Under the pieces are notes generated by a model. The model did not search any database. It was not told the origin of the DNA and worked only from the letters and a program-made list of their open reading frames with translations. Source: Candidatus Paraprochloron terpiosi LD05 (GTDB lineage: Bacteria; Cyanobacteriota; Cyanobacteriia; Cyanobacteriales; Prochloraceae). Taken from it: a DNA stretch of 64,000 nucleotides. A program made the position numbers and the translations under genes. Shown here in pieces: positions 54,701 through 63,670 of the stretch. The DNA lies in contig CP073341.1 in NCBI GenBank assembly GCA_018141785.1, positions 1,377,118 to 1,441,117 of the forward strand, written 5' to 3'. Positions within the stretch are counted from its first letter, which is position 1. Each line of letters begins with the position of its first letter.

Positions 54701-55113
54701 CGCGAAGAAGAAAGCCTTATCAAACAAGGGTTTTAGGATTTGTTCGGAATCGGTACTTGTCGCAATCCCCCGTTGCTGTGCTATAATTGAAGCAATTGTT
54801 GAAGTAGAGCAGGGTGGGAGAAGCTCTGAAAACATTGATTTTTATCTTCCTAGCTACAGCAGCGACCCGCGTAGCGGCTATGCTCGCCTGTAAGTGGCTT
54901 TGGAAAATAAATCTCAACGTCGAAAGCGTCTTTGCGCGGGCGAAAGGAATCTAGAAGTGAACTCCCTGAGTTAAGAATCCCACGGATGACTGCGTAGCCC
55001 AGGAGTGGGAGTGTCAACTTATATCATGTCCGCATATATCCTACCTATATAAACGTGATATCCTAGAATATCGGCGACCGCACCCTTATGATACAATGAC
55101 GATATAACCGGAC

Positions 55114-55412
55114 TTGATATTATATGCTGGATATCTCGGCCTTCAAGTGCGGCGGACTCGCACCGCAGATAAGGAGACCAGAAAGGAATTGGTGCCAAAA
55201 CAATTCCATGTCAAGCATTATCAGCTGGGTTCGATCCTGCTAGCCTTGGTGGTATTGGGTACTATCGGCGGTATGGCCGTTACCTATATCAACAAGGTTC
55301 CGATGTCGCTCGTTATGCTCATATTGCCCTGAACGCGAGTCTCGTGGGTCTATTTGGCTGGCAGGTACTGACGGGAATGGATATTGTCCAAAAAATTCTC
55401 ACTAATTTCTAA
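55114..55412 (+). pseudogene. DUF4079 membrane protein remnant with internal deletion
   Basis: The first part reads YAGYLGLQVRRTRTADKETR, then HYQLGSILLALVVLGTIGGM and AVTYINK; after a frame change comes SDVARYAHIALNASLVGLFG, then QVLTGMDIVQKILTNF and stop. These are the middle and the C-terminal end of a cyanobacterial DUF4079 (four-helix) membrane protein. The helix between them and the N-terminus are missing. Confidence 0.75.
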
Positions 55413-55489
55413 TCTTTCCCTCATCCCACGGCTGAAGGTCGTGGTCGGGCTCCCATGAAATTCTCACACCTTTGTTTTTCATCAAACGC

Positions 55490-56876
55490 GCGGGAGACCC
55501 CACCCTCAGTAAAACGCGATATGAAAGCGTTTTACGGGGTGGGGAGGGATAGCGCGCCATTATTTTAAACTTCCCCTTGACTTCTCACAAAATACGCGCT
55601 AATATGTAAAAGTACTTCAAAACACCCTAAAGAGATGGTACAACGCGCCTATCGGTACAGATTCTACCCGGATGCAGAGCAAGAGCAACTCTTACGCCGC
55701 ACCTTGGGCTGTACCCGATTGGTATACAACAAAGCGCTGGCAGCCAGAACTGAGGGGTGGTATGAAAGGAAGGAGCGGATAGGTTACACCCAAACATCCT
55801 CTATGCTAACCCAATGGAAAAAACAAGAAGGTTTAAAATTCCTGAATGAGGTGAGTAGCGTTGCTCTCCAGCAGGCTCTGAGGCATCTACATAGAGCTTT
55901 TGTTAACTTTTGGGCAAACCGTAGTCGGTATCCCAGGTTTAAAAAGAAAAGCAATGGTGGGAGTGCAGAGTTTACCCGTTCTGCCTTCAAATGGGCAAAC
56001 GGACAGCTCAAATTAGCTAAGACCAAAAATCCACTCAATATTGTGTGGAGTCGCCCTATTCCCCAGGGATGTGTTCCAACTACCGTTACTCTCAAGTTAG
56101 AACCATCTAATAGATGGTTTGTAACCTTCTTAGTAGACGACTCTACTGTAGTGCACTTGCCTCCCAGTCAAAATAAAGTGGGGCTAGATATGGGTTTGAG
56201 TATTTTGGTTACCACTAGCAATGGAGAGAAAATTGCTAATCCACGCCATTTTAACCAGAAATTCAAAAGACTCAAAGCCGCCCAAAAGAGTTTGTCCAGG
56301 AAGAAATTAAAGTCAAATAATAGGCGGAGGGCTAGACTCAAAGTAGCGAAGGCACACGCAAAGATTGCAGATGCCAGGAGAGATTTTCTCCACAAGTTAA
56401 CTACCAATCTGATTCGTGAAAACCAAACGATAGTGGTAGAGGATTTAGCCGTCAGGAACATGGTCAAAAACCGCTCCTTAGCTCGTAGTATTAGCGATGC
56501 GAGTTGGGGGGAATTCGTGCGGCAACTCCAGTACAAGAGTGAATGGTACGGGCGAGAATTAATCAAAATTGACCGCTTCTTTCCATCAAGTAAAAGGTGT
56601 GGAAACTGTGGCTTTATATTAGACAAGTTGCCATTGAATATCCGAGAATGGGAGTGTCCACAATGCAAGACAACCCATGACCGTGACATCAATGCGGCTA
56701 AGAATATTTTGGCGGCGGGGCTCGCCGTGTCAGTCTGTGGAGCGAACGTAAGACCTGATAGACTTTGCTCTAAAGGGCAGTTGCGAAACTCTCGAAAGGG
56801 AAAGAAGCAGAAACCTAAGTAGTGATGCTTAGGAATCCCCACCCTCTGCGACAGCAAGGGTGGGGAGGATGTCAAG
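55490..56876 (+). mobile_element. IS200/IS605-type element carrying only tnpB
   Basis: The left side has CCCCACCC...GGGGTGGGG around an AAAACGC/GCGTTTT hairpin (about 55497-55547). The right end has CCCCACCC...GGGTGGGG followed by AGGATGTCAAG (about 56838-56876), the usual right-end layout of tnpB elements. A promoter TTGACT-17-TAATAT lies at about 55577-55605. No tnpA transposase is present, so movement would need one in trans. A guide (omega/re-) RNA would be expected to overlap the tnpB 3' end and right end. Confidence 0.65.
55635..56822 (+). CDS. tnpB: RNA-guided nuclease TnpB
   Basis: 395 aa, complete. The opening is QRAYRYRFYPDAEQEQLLRR. The RuvC active site is intact: D185 in GLDMGLS, E269 in VVEDLAV, D351 in HDRDINAAKNI. 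The zinc finger has C322, C325, C341, C344 (CGNC ... CPQC). Known role: TnpB cuts the donor site guided by RNA from the element's right end, favouring element retention. The tail is basic (KGKKQKPK). Confidence 0.92.
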   Translation: MVQRAYRYRFYPDAEQEQLLRRTLGCTRLVYNKALAARTEGWYERKERIGYTQTSSMLTQWKKQEGLKFLNEVSSVALQQALRHLHRAFVNFWANRSRYPRFKKKSNGGSAEFTRSAFKWANGQLKLAKTKNPLNIVWSRPIPQGCVPTTVTLKLEPSNRWFVTFLVDDSTVVHLPPSQNKVGLDMGLSILVTTSNGEKIANPRHFNQKFKRLKAAQKSLSRKKLKSNNRRRARLKVAKAHAKIADARRDFLHKLTTNLIRENQTIVVEDLAVRNMVKNRSLARSISDASWGEFVRQLQYKSEWYGRELIKIDRFFPSSKRCGNCGFILDKLPLNIREWECPQCKTTHDRDINAAKNILAAGLAVSVCGANVRPDRLCSKGQLRNSRKGKKQKPK

Positions 56877-57067
56877 GGTACCTTGTTCTTCTTCCATTTC
56901 CGGCTATTAGCGTTGGGTATGGGGAGATGGAAATGGGAGTGAAAGTCTTTCTTCTTGTTGGCATCACCCCAGCACCCCACCAATTGATAGGGGTCCGGCT
57001 GGTTAACGAAGTCTTCACATCATTTTTTGGGGGAAAGGGGAAACGGTACACCGAAAAAAAAGCAGTT

Positions 57068-57823
57068 ATGAGCGTCTATCCTCCACTCACAGATAGAACC
57101 AGTTTAGAGTCGCAACCCCGACGAACGCCACCGCTGGAAAGTGGCGATCTGTGCGGTAGCGCAGATCCGGCTTATCCGCCGGATCGCCTAACGCGCCATG
57201 AATTTGAGCGACGCTATGGGGCAGCAACTCAGATTAAAAAAGCAGAATTGATTGAAGGAGTCGTCTACGTGGCATCTCCATTACGGCACCACCAGCACGG
57301 GTTACCTCACAGTCGAGTCATGACTTGGTTGGGAGTTTATCAAGCCCTTACCCCTGGAGTTGACTTAAGCGTCGAACCAACTGTGCGGCTGGATTTGGAT
57401 AACGAGCCTCAACCCGATGTTGTATTTTTTATTGAACCGGAAGCAGGCGGACAAATCCAGTTGAGTGAAGATGGGTATATTGAAGGAACACCAGAGTTAA
57501 TTGTTGAAATTGCCGCCAGTAGTGTCGCCATAGATATGGGCAGTAAAAAACAAGTCTATCGACGCAATGGTGTTCGAGAATACATTGTTTGGCAATCCTA
57601 TGAAAATCAGTTGGCTTGGTTTCAATTAGTAGAAGGCGATTACCAGTTGTTAATACCCGATGAAAGAGGTATTATTCGCAGTGAGGTGTTTCCGGGGTTG
57701 TGGTTGGCAGTCAATAGCCTGTTAGCAAAAGATATGGTACCAGTGTTAGAGGTATTGCAAGTAGGGGTGCAATCTTCAGAACATCAAGGGTTTGTACAGC
57801 AGCTAACAGCACAAAAGCAGTAG
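57068..57823 (+). CDS. Uma2-family putative endonuclease with an in-frame repeat insertion
   Basis: 251 aa from ATG 57068; the frame upstream of it overlaps the end of the tnpB element. PD-(D/E)XK-type core: PQPDVVFFIEP and ELIVEIAASS, with the family blocks LTRHEFERRYG, KKAELIEGVVYVASPLRHHQ, KKQVYRRNGVREYIVWQSYE. Near residue 30 the usual PPLExGDRLTRxEFERRY is broken by 12 extra residues (LCGSADPAYPPD), encoded by a 36-nt palindromic insertion flanked by GATC. The insert lies before the fold and probably does not kill activity. Confidence 0.85.
   Translation: MSVYPPLTDRTSLESQPRRTPPLESGDLCGSADPAYPPDRLTRHEFERRYGAATQIKKAELIEGVVYVASPLRHHQHGLPHSRVMTWLGVYQALTPGVDLSVEPTVRLDLDNEPQPDVVFFIEPEAGGQIQLSEDGYIEGTPELIVEIAASSVAIDMGSKKQVYRRNGVREYIVWQSYENQLAWFQLVEGDYQLLIPDERGIIRSEVFPGLWLAVNSLLAKDMVPVLEVLQVGVQSSEHQGFVQQLTAQKQ
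57146..57185. repeat. Small palindromic element between duplicated GATC, in frame (copy 3)
   Basis: Thirty-two bases (57150-57181), TGTGCGGTAGCGCAGATCCG then GCTTATCCGCCG, lie between GATC (57146-57149) and GATC (57182-57185). Without the element and one GATC the site reads GGCGATCGCC, which contains the HIP1 octamer GCGATCGC. Net addition 36 nt. Confidence 0.75.
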
Positions 57824-57851
57824 TTCTTAACAAACATAGTCAGAGATTGGA

Positions 57852-58514
57852 ATGAAAGTATTGGTAGCAGGAGCAACGGGACAAACAGGGCAGAGAATTG
57901 TAGCAGAATTGGTCAAGGGCAATATTACCGTTCGCGCTCTGGTTAGAAATTTAGAGAAAGGGCAAGCAATTTTACCCGCAGATAAAGTGGAATTAGTTGT
58001 GGGGGATGTGCTGAAACCGAAGAGTCTCCCTGAAGCGATCGCCGACTGTACTGCTTTAATCTGCGCTACTGGTGCTAGTCCCACTTTCGATTTTACGGCA
58101 CCCTATCGAATAGATTGCCTAGGTACGAAAAACTTGGTCGATGCAGCTAAAACTATGGGAGTAAAGCATTTTGTTCTGGTTTCCTCCCTCTGCGTCTCCC
58201 GATTTTTCCATCCTCTCAATCTCTTTTGGCTCATTTTAGCTTGGAAAAAACAAGGGGAAGCATATCTACAAGGAAGCGGTTTGACCTATACTATCGTTCG
58301 ACCCGGGGGATTGAAAAATGAAGATAATTCCGATCCGGTAGTGATGAAAGGGGCAGATAGTTTGTTTGAGGGCAGTATTCCTCGGACTAAGGTAGCCCGG
58401 GTTTGCGTCGAAGCCCTATTACAAGCAGCAGCAGCCAATAAAATCGTCGAAGTAGTTGCCCGGCCAGGGGCAAGTTCTCTGGACTGGGAGGAGTTATTTG
58501 CCAATGTCTCTTGA
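57852..58514 (+). CDS. NAD(P)-binding NmrA/SDR-type protein
   Basis: 220 aa atypical short-chain dehydrogenase fold. It starts VLVAGATGQTGQRIVAEL (GxxGxxG), then VRALVRN, VELVVGDVLKP, HFVLVSSLCVSR, a YLQGSGLTYTIVRPGGL block and VCVEALLQAAAANKIVEV. It lacks the Tyr-x3-Lys catalytic pair, as usual for the NmrA/YlfA-like group, which acts as redox sensor or assembly factor (Ycf39-like relatives occur in cyanobacteria). Confidence 0.85.
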   Translation: MKVLVAGATGQTGQRIVAELVKGNITVRALVRNLEKGQAILPADKVELVVGDVLKPKSLPEAIADCTALICATGASPTFDFTAPYRIDCLGTKNLVDAAKTMGVKHFVLVSSLCVSRFFHPLNLFWLILAWKKQGEAYLQGSGLTYTIVRPGGLKNEDNSDPVVMKGADSLFEGSIPRTKVARVCVEALLQAAAANKIVEVVARPGASSLDWEELFANVS

Positions 58515-58553
58515 GGTCATTGCTGAGGACCTATAAGGTCTCGTCAGAATGAC

Positions 58554-59771
58554 TTTCGCATCGGGGAAACCGTTCCCCCTAACATCCGATCGCCCCTGAC
58601 ACAATTAGGAATATTAAAAATCCTGGAATCAGGAAAACATCTTCCCTCCCTGGGCAACCGCTCGGCATGGGGTAGCTCCGAGTTAGGTTTCCAGGATTTC
58701 TTTTTTTCTTTGCAAGGAAACGGTTGGCATTTAAACCGGACTCAGTTTGATGCTTCCCTGGCTGAGGCAGCGGCGGAACGGGGGGCGATTTTACAGCGAG
58801 GTATGAGGGTGGTGGGATGGGATCGCCTTGCGGATGGTAAATGGAGCTTAGTGCTTCTGGATGGAGACGGTTCTCAATTCCAGTTAAAAACCTCCTTTGT
58901 TGTGGATGCCACCGGACGCCGGAGTGTCTTTGCAACTAAACAAGGTGCCAATCCGGTGCGGATGGATAATCTGCTGGGGATTGCAGCAGTGTTTGAGTTT
59001 GAGGAGGGAGCAGCCAAGGATTGTTACACTTTGGTAGAGGCGACGGAGTTGGGTTGGTGGTATGGGGCTCCCTTGCCCAACGACCGCGCCATTGTCACTT
59101 TGATGAGCGATCGCCAAGAGTGGCGACAGCATCAGTTCTCGCGCTGGGAAAACTGGATGGCAAATCTTGCGAAAACCCGCTACGTTCGGGAATTGGTTGC
59201 CGGAGCAACTCAATCGTCAGAGCTTCTGATTCAACCGGCCTTTTCCCAGTATTTAGACCAGATGGCAGGGGATGGCTGGCTAGCGGTTGGGGATGCGGCT
59301 TGTACTTTCGATCCGCTTTCTTCAGCAGGTATTTACAAGGCGTTGCGATCGGGTATTCTGGCTGCGGAGGCGATTGCTGGCTATTTTCACTCTGATGCCC
59401 AAGCCCTTGCGAAGTACGAATCTCAAACCCTGCGTCAGTTTGAATTGTATTTGGAAGACCGACGCCAGTATTATAGCTTAGAAAAGCGCTGGCCTGATTC
59501 TGAGTTTTGGCAGCGACGCCGATTTAACATCTCCCTTTCCCCGTCAAAACTGCTCTGCTTCGAGCGATCGCATCATTGTGCTAGCGTTTTGAGGCGACTG
59601 AAGATGTATTTACCTCTTCGAGACTTGCAAATGTTGTGCGAGTTGTGCGTCGGTGGCAAACAAGCTAGCGATGTGGTGGCCCAATATAGGGCCCGCACTG
59701 AGGGCCGAGTTTCTGCTTATCGTGCGATTGAGGCGCTTCAATATCTTTTGGAGCAGCAAATTATTCGGTAG
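58554..59771 (+). pseudogene. FAD-dependent monooxygenase/halogenase-like enzyme missing its N-terminus
   Basis: The frame is open from just after a TGA at 58524. It reads FRIGETVPPNIRSPLTQLGI, GNRSAWGSSELGFQDFFFSL, GNGWHLNRTQFDASLAEAAA, VDATGRRS, FEFEEGAAKDCYTLVEATEL and GDGWLAVGDAACTFDPLSSA. This is a flavin enzyme of the tryptophan-halogenase-like group from its FRIGE motif on. The first about 35-40 residues with the GxGxxG FAD-binding loop are absent; there is no suitable start codon with that part. The remaining frame is clean to the stop, suggesting a recent 5' deletion. Confidence 0.75.
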
Positions 59772-59844
59772 TTTGTTGGTTTCTCCCGAAGGTGGCGACC
59801 ATCTGTTTAATGGATAATAAATGTATGGCAAGTATAAGCCATCA

Positions 59845-59990
59845 ATCCCTGGAACTGACAGGGCACGGCAAATCTTTTTTGCTAACCGATTGGGTACCTC
59901 CCAATGACGAGGAATAGCTTCAACAACACCAATATTAGGATTACACCATAATAAATAAACCTTACCCTCACGCTTAAAATAACATCCATA
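59845..59990 (-). pseudogene. HicA-like toxin fragment
   Basis: Minus-strand frame: YGCYFKREGKVYLLWCNPNI, GVVEAIPRHWEVPNRLAKKI, CRALSVPGI. The AIPRHxEVxxxLAKKICR end and the preceding strand pair match HicA-type mRNA interferases (IPRH in place of VPVH). A TGA directly precedes it and the N-terminal part is missing. No HicB antitoxin is seen. The rest of 59772-60167 holds no gene. Confidence 0.5.
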
Positions 59991-60167
59991 TCATCGAAGA
60001 TGAGGCTCAAAAAATCTAGCCTTAAAAGTATTGTTATACAAGGCTTTTATCTTCCCCACACCCGCGCGTAGCGCTATACCTGCTCCTTATATTGCTGCTG
60101 TAGATGAGTTACCAGTAGTCAGAATCAGTTAATATGGCGCTGTCGAGGGGCAAGAGGAATAATATTC

Positions 60168-60851
60168 ATGGAAGAGAGAGGGAAAAATTCTCAGTCGTGG
60201 CTGGGGGTGCTGAAAAATCTAACCTATGGGCGCAATTTGGCAATGGGGGCGATGGTTATGGGCTTGTTCTTCTTGCTGATCAACTTCCAGGGTAGGGATT
60301 TGGGGCCATCCGGTTCTCATTCTACAACTAGAAAGGGCACCCAACCTCTAGTAATGGAAGGAGGCGATCCCTATATTCGCGCCTTAATGCGCACCATTAC
60401 AGCTTCGGAAGCAAATGTAACTAAACCATATAACGTCATCTACGGCGGCAAATACGTCAGCAATCTCAGTCGCCACCCCGAGCGCTGCGTACCTATTATT
60501 AGGGGTCCCAACATCGGTAACTGCACTACTGCTGCGGGAAGGTATCAATTTCTCAATACTACTTGGTCCGAAAAAGCAGAACAGTATCATCCCAAACCCT
60601 CGGGTTTTTGGCGATGGCAATACTATAGCTTCGAGCCTCAATATCAAGATCGGGTGGTTCATGATTGGCTGAGTGATGCTGGCGCTTGGGGTGCTGATAT
60701 ACCCGCATTATTGCGTCAAGGCAAGATTGAGAAAGTATTGCGCTTGCTCTCTGGGACTTGGACTAGTTTGGGCTACGGTATTGAAACTAATTCCATGAGT
60801 CGTCATTTGCCTACCATTTATCGGCAGATACTAAAAGAAGAATTGGAGTGA
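60168..60851 (+). CDS. Membrane-anchored lysozyme-like muramidase (GH104-type)
   Basis: 227 aa. Residues about 24-40 form a membrane anchor (NLAMGAMVMGLFFLLINFQG), so the enzyme part faces the periplasm. The catalytic-type Glu81 lies in RTITASEANV, followed by YGGKYVSNLSRHPERC, CTTAAGRYQFLNTTWSEKAE and FEPQYQDRVVHDWLSDAGAW, the layout of lambda-endolysin-like family 104 enzymes in cyanobacteria. Likely remodels peptidoglycan. Confidence 0.82.
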   Translation: MEERGKNSQSWLGVLKNLTYGRNLAMGAMVMGLFFLLINFQGRDLGPSGSHSTTRKGTQPLVMEGGDPYIRALMRTITASEANVTKPYNVIYGGKYVSNLSRHPERCVPIIRGPNIGNCTTAAGRYQFLNTTWSEKAEQYHPKPSGFWRWQYYSFEPQYQDRVVHDWLSDAGAWGADIPALLRQGKIEKVLRLLSGTWTSLGYGIETNSMSRHLPTIYRQILKEELE

Positions 60852-60943
60852 TAATTCCCGCAAAGACTGAAATCTGGTTAACCAATACTTATCTATCTAT
60901 TAAAAATTACCAATAAATGCGATCACCGAAAAGGTTGCATTTA

Positions 60944-60980
60944 ATATTTCGTAATGTTAAGATATATTTCGTAATGTTAA
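60944..60980 (+). repeat. Direct repeat before the DUF2993 gene
   Basis: ATATTTCGTAATGTTAA occurs at 60944-60960 and again at 60964-60980, a 20-bp period that places both copies on nearly the same DNA face (about two turns). It ends 37 bp before the ATG at 61018 and overlaps a TAAAAT box, so it may be a tandem operator. Confidence 0.65.
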
Positions 60981-61017
60981 AATAGAATTGCTCCTGAGCA
61001 AAAGGACCGGATCAATC

Positions 61018-61749
61018 ATGTTTGCCAGCCTACCATTTCCCGGTCAGAGCGGGGATAAAATTATCAGCAAAGTCGTCACCACGGCGATCGCAGCTTTATT
61101 CAAACAGACGGGAAAGCTGTCCGCCAACGTGCGGGCGGAACCGGTGGCGAAACTGGTCCAAGGCAGTATCGATGGCTTTGACTTCATCAGCAATGGCATG
61201 TTGATGTATAATGGCCTGCGAATCGAAGCAATGGAATTGTACCTGGAAGCAGTATCCATTGATTTCGGCGCGATTTTCCGCTCCATGGTCAAGTTGAGAC
61301 AACCTACTCAAGCAACGATGCGGGTTGTCCTGACGGAAGAGGACTTGACGACCTCTTTTAACACCCCTTTTGTGGTCCAGAAGCTGCAACGATTAAAATA
61401 TCAAGGTCAGTCTCTCCATTTTGAGAAAACTCAGATGCGTCTGAACCCAGATAAATCTCTGGGAATTAGCACCCAGATAAGAGTAGGAGATGATTCTGAA
61501 CCGAGGCAGGTAGATCTTACCGCCTTTTTGGAAGTTAGGGAACGGCGCAAGCTCCAATTTGTGGATGCGGTTTATGATGGGGATATAGAGTTGGGTAAAG
61601 CTTTAATCCACCACGTCAACAACCTCCTGGATTTGGATAAGTTTGCCTTCCAGGGCTCTCAACTGCGCATAGATCGGGTGCGACAGCGGAATCAACAAAT
61701 TATCTTTTACGGTACTGCTCGCATTGAGCAATTTCCGAGCAAGGGGTGA
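61018..61749 (+). CDS. DUF2993 (LmeA-like) protein
   Basis: 243 aa from ATG 61018 (MFASLPFPGQSGDKIISKVV). Features of the family: an elongated beta-rich lipid-binding-like fold with NVRAEPVAKLVQGSIDGFDF, GLRIEAMELYLEAVSIDFGA and ATMRVVLTEEDLTTSFNTPF, ending LDLDKFAFQGSQLRIDRVR. No clear signal peptide. Cyanobacteria carry several; the role is unknown, possibly membrane or lipid related. Confidence 0.82.
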   Translation: MFASLPFPGQSGDKIISKVVTTAIAALFKQTGKLSANVRAEPVAKLVQGSIDGFDFISNGMLMYNGLRIEAMELYLEAVSIDFGAIFRSMVKLRQPTQATMRVVLTEEDLTTSFNTPFVVQKLQRLKYQGQSLHFEKTQMRLNPDKSLGISTQIRVGDDSEPRQVDLTAFLEVRERRKLQFVDAVYDGDIELGKALIHHVNNLLDLDKFAFQGSQLRIDRVRQRNQQIIFYGTARIEQFPSKG

Positions 61750-61800
61750 AGAGGGTGAAGGGTCCAAAACTAACAACTAACAACTAACCTACTAAATCCT

Positions 61801-61830
61801 ATCCGCTTCTTTCCTCTCAAAGAAGCGGAT
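61801..61830 (+). terminator. Strong hairpin terminator
   Basis: ATCCGCTTCTTT (61801-61812), six-base loop, AAAGAAGCGGAT (61819-61830): twelve perfect pairs followed by TTC, after the DUF2993 gene. Confidence 0.75.
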
Positions 61831-61883
61831 TTCAATGCGCCTTTTCAATTGTAAAATGAATAGTTTCACATAAACTTATTTGT

Positions 61884-62321
61884 ATGAAAGTAGAGTTCCG
61901 CGAATTCAATCCTTTTGACCTCTGGATTTGGCTGGAGTTTGAGACCGTTCCTGCACCCCAGGAAACTCACTATATAGAGGAATTGTTTAATTCTTGGTAT
62001 TATTTGGGTAAGTTAGGGGGATTTAATGCCGAAAACCTGCAAGTGCAAGATGAGGGAGTGAATATTAGCTACATGGACTACGATTCAGCTATTGCTGAGG
62101 ATGCGATGATGGCACCGATGCATAATATGGGGAATTTAGAATATCTTGGTACTTGGGGAAGGTGTTGGTTAGATCTGGGGACTAGCGATCCTATTGCTCT
62201 GGATGTCCTAATTAATGCTTTGATACAACTGAATCGGGAATATGTTACGATTCAGCGCTTGATTGTGGGGGGGGTAAATGAAGATTGGCCCACAGTTAAG
62301 CAGAATGATTCTTTTATCTAA
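61884..62321 (+). CDS. DUF3531 protein, cyanobacteria/plastid-lineage family
   Basis: 145 aa. It starts MKVEFREFNPFDLWIWLEFE and holds EELFNSWYYLGKLGGFNAEN, YMDYDSAIAEDAMMAPMHNM, GRCWLDLGTSDPIALDVLIN and INREY-like LNREYVTIQRLIVGG. The family is found in cyanobacteria and chloroplast-bearing eukaryotes and has no settled function. No membrane segment. Confidence 0.8.
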   Translation: MKVEFREFNPFDLWIWLEFETVPAPQETHYIEELFNSWYYLGKLGGFNAENLQVQDEGVNISYMDYDSAIAEDAMMAPMHNMGNLEYLGTWGRCWLDLGTSDPIALDVLINALIQLNREYVTIQRLIVGGVNEDWPTVKQNDSFI

Positions 62322-62600
62322 TTAAAACGTTGTGGGAATGGTATGTGGTCACTGATATAAAGTGGGGACTGTTGCCTCTTGGAGCACTAAAATTTAGGGG
62401 CACGGCATTGCCGTGCTGATAGTGCGGTTTACTTTACTTTACTTAAGTAGGTTATAAAGGTATGTTTATTTATATAAAGATGTGATATTACTTGTTTACC
62501 TTGATCCCCAAGGGTAACTTTCTGTTATATAATAATAAGAAGGCGATCCCCGAATTGCTAATAAACTCTTACATATCCTTATAATTGCGGTAAAAATTAC

Positions 62601-62628
62601 TTGACGATGAAATAACGGTTGATATAAT
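62601..62628 (+). promoter_or_regulatory. Promoter of the intron-split DUF4912 gene
   Basis: TTGACG (62601-62606), 16 bp, TATAAT (62623-62628), 143 bp before the ATG at 62772. The stretch 62322-62600 shows no gene; a GCACGGC/GCCGTGC palindrome lies at 62400-62416. Confidence 0.55.
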
Positions 62629-62771
62629 AGGGTCACAAGCTATCTACCCCCACTCAAAAACGTGACTGGCGAGGTGGCAGTTGAACCTAACAATAAACCC
62701 AAGTAATAGCATCAATAAAATTGTCTAATTTGACACATACTTAACAATCAGATCCTGTAGAGTTTTTAACT

Positions 62772-62826
62772 ATGCCAGAAGCTATTTGCAGAAACTATCC
62801 CAGGTCAAAAGAACTCTTACCTCTAG
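62772..62826 (+). CDS. 5' exon of a DUF4912 protein split by a group II intron
   Basis: ATG 62772 opens MPEAICRNYPRSKELLPL, ending with the first base of the next codon at 62826. After intron removal the frame continues GAA GAG ATG ACA (EEMT), giving LPLEEMTLRQLRRVASEF. PLEEMTLRQLR-type sequence is what I expect at this point from homologues, which supports both the boundary and splicing. Confidence 0.8.
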
Positions 62827-63670
62827 GTGCGACTCGGAAGTCGCAGTAATTAGTGGACGAAAGTCCCACGGGGAGTAGTTTCCCCAGTCCCTGCCCGAAG
62901 GAGCATCAACAGCAATGGGGGTGTTTCACAGCTAGAGGGTTAAGTGGCTAAAGACCTGCTAGGTTGTAAGCGGGTACAGTCTAAGGGAAGTCTGATATGG
63001 CGAGCATAAAGCAAAGCTTACAGCAACGTTATAGAGTGAGGAGTTTAAGCAACCTGAAGAACTCTAACCAAAATGGTATGCGGCACATGTGAAAAGGCAA
63101 TTCTAGAGTTGTCTGAGAAAACTACCACGCCGCCGTTGTATTGAGCAGCCTAAGTCAGATGTATCTAATTACTGCGGAACGAGTAAACCTCCACTGGGTC
63201 TGAGCATTCAGTAGGGAAGCTGTAAAGTTTACCAATTCCCAGGGGAGACAGGACTACACTAAAAAGCGAATGGGGTCAAGGACGAAAGTCCGAGGGAAAA
63301 ACACGATTGTATAACCTGACTCATAGGTAAATACCTATCCGAAAGGAGAGCTGACGTGGTGTAGGGTGAAACGTAACTATAAATCCGTTCGTATAGGATT
63401 TGTAATCTGAAACTGGAACTTGAGTCCCAATGTTCCCCATAAGTTTGAGAGCGTTATGGCTAATCGCTAAGGTCGGGGATGATTGGTCGAATCTAAAGAC
63501 TAATAAAGCCATTTAACTGCCTGATGGTAGGAATAGTCTTGAAAAACCAATCCTAGAAGTGGGAATTAACGCGCCAGGAGTAGGATGATACACCAGGAGC
63601 CGGATGCTTGGAAATCTTGCACGTCCGGTACTGCGCGGGGGAAAACCCGTAAGGGTCTACCTATCGCGAC
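62827..63670 (+). mobile_element. ORF-less group II intron, 844 nt, inside the DUF4912 gene
   Basis: Starts GTGCGACTCGGAAGTCGCAG (GUGYG), domain V at 63597-63631 (GAGCCGGATGCTTGGAAATC then TTGCACGTCCGGTAC), domain VI after it, and ends CTATCGCGAC. It has no reverse transcriptase; a minus-strand frame at 63321-63512 is spurious. Exact excision restores the host frame. Splicing would need its own RNA activity plus a maturase from elsewhere. A truncated relative of its 5' end lies at 29188. Confidence 0.88.

Noticed and set aside
54588..54893. Plus-strand open frame of about 100 codons
   Set aside because: Overlaps GTGTGGGG repeats and the nested hairpin; composition and sequence look non-coding.
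63321..63512. Minus-strand open frame inside the 3' half of the intron
   Set aside because: Lies wholly in structured group II intron RNA and has no family-like features.
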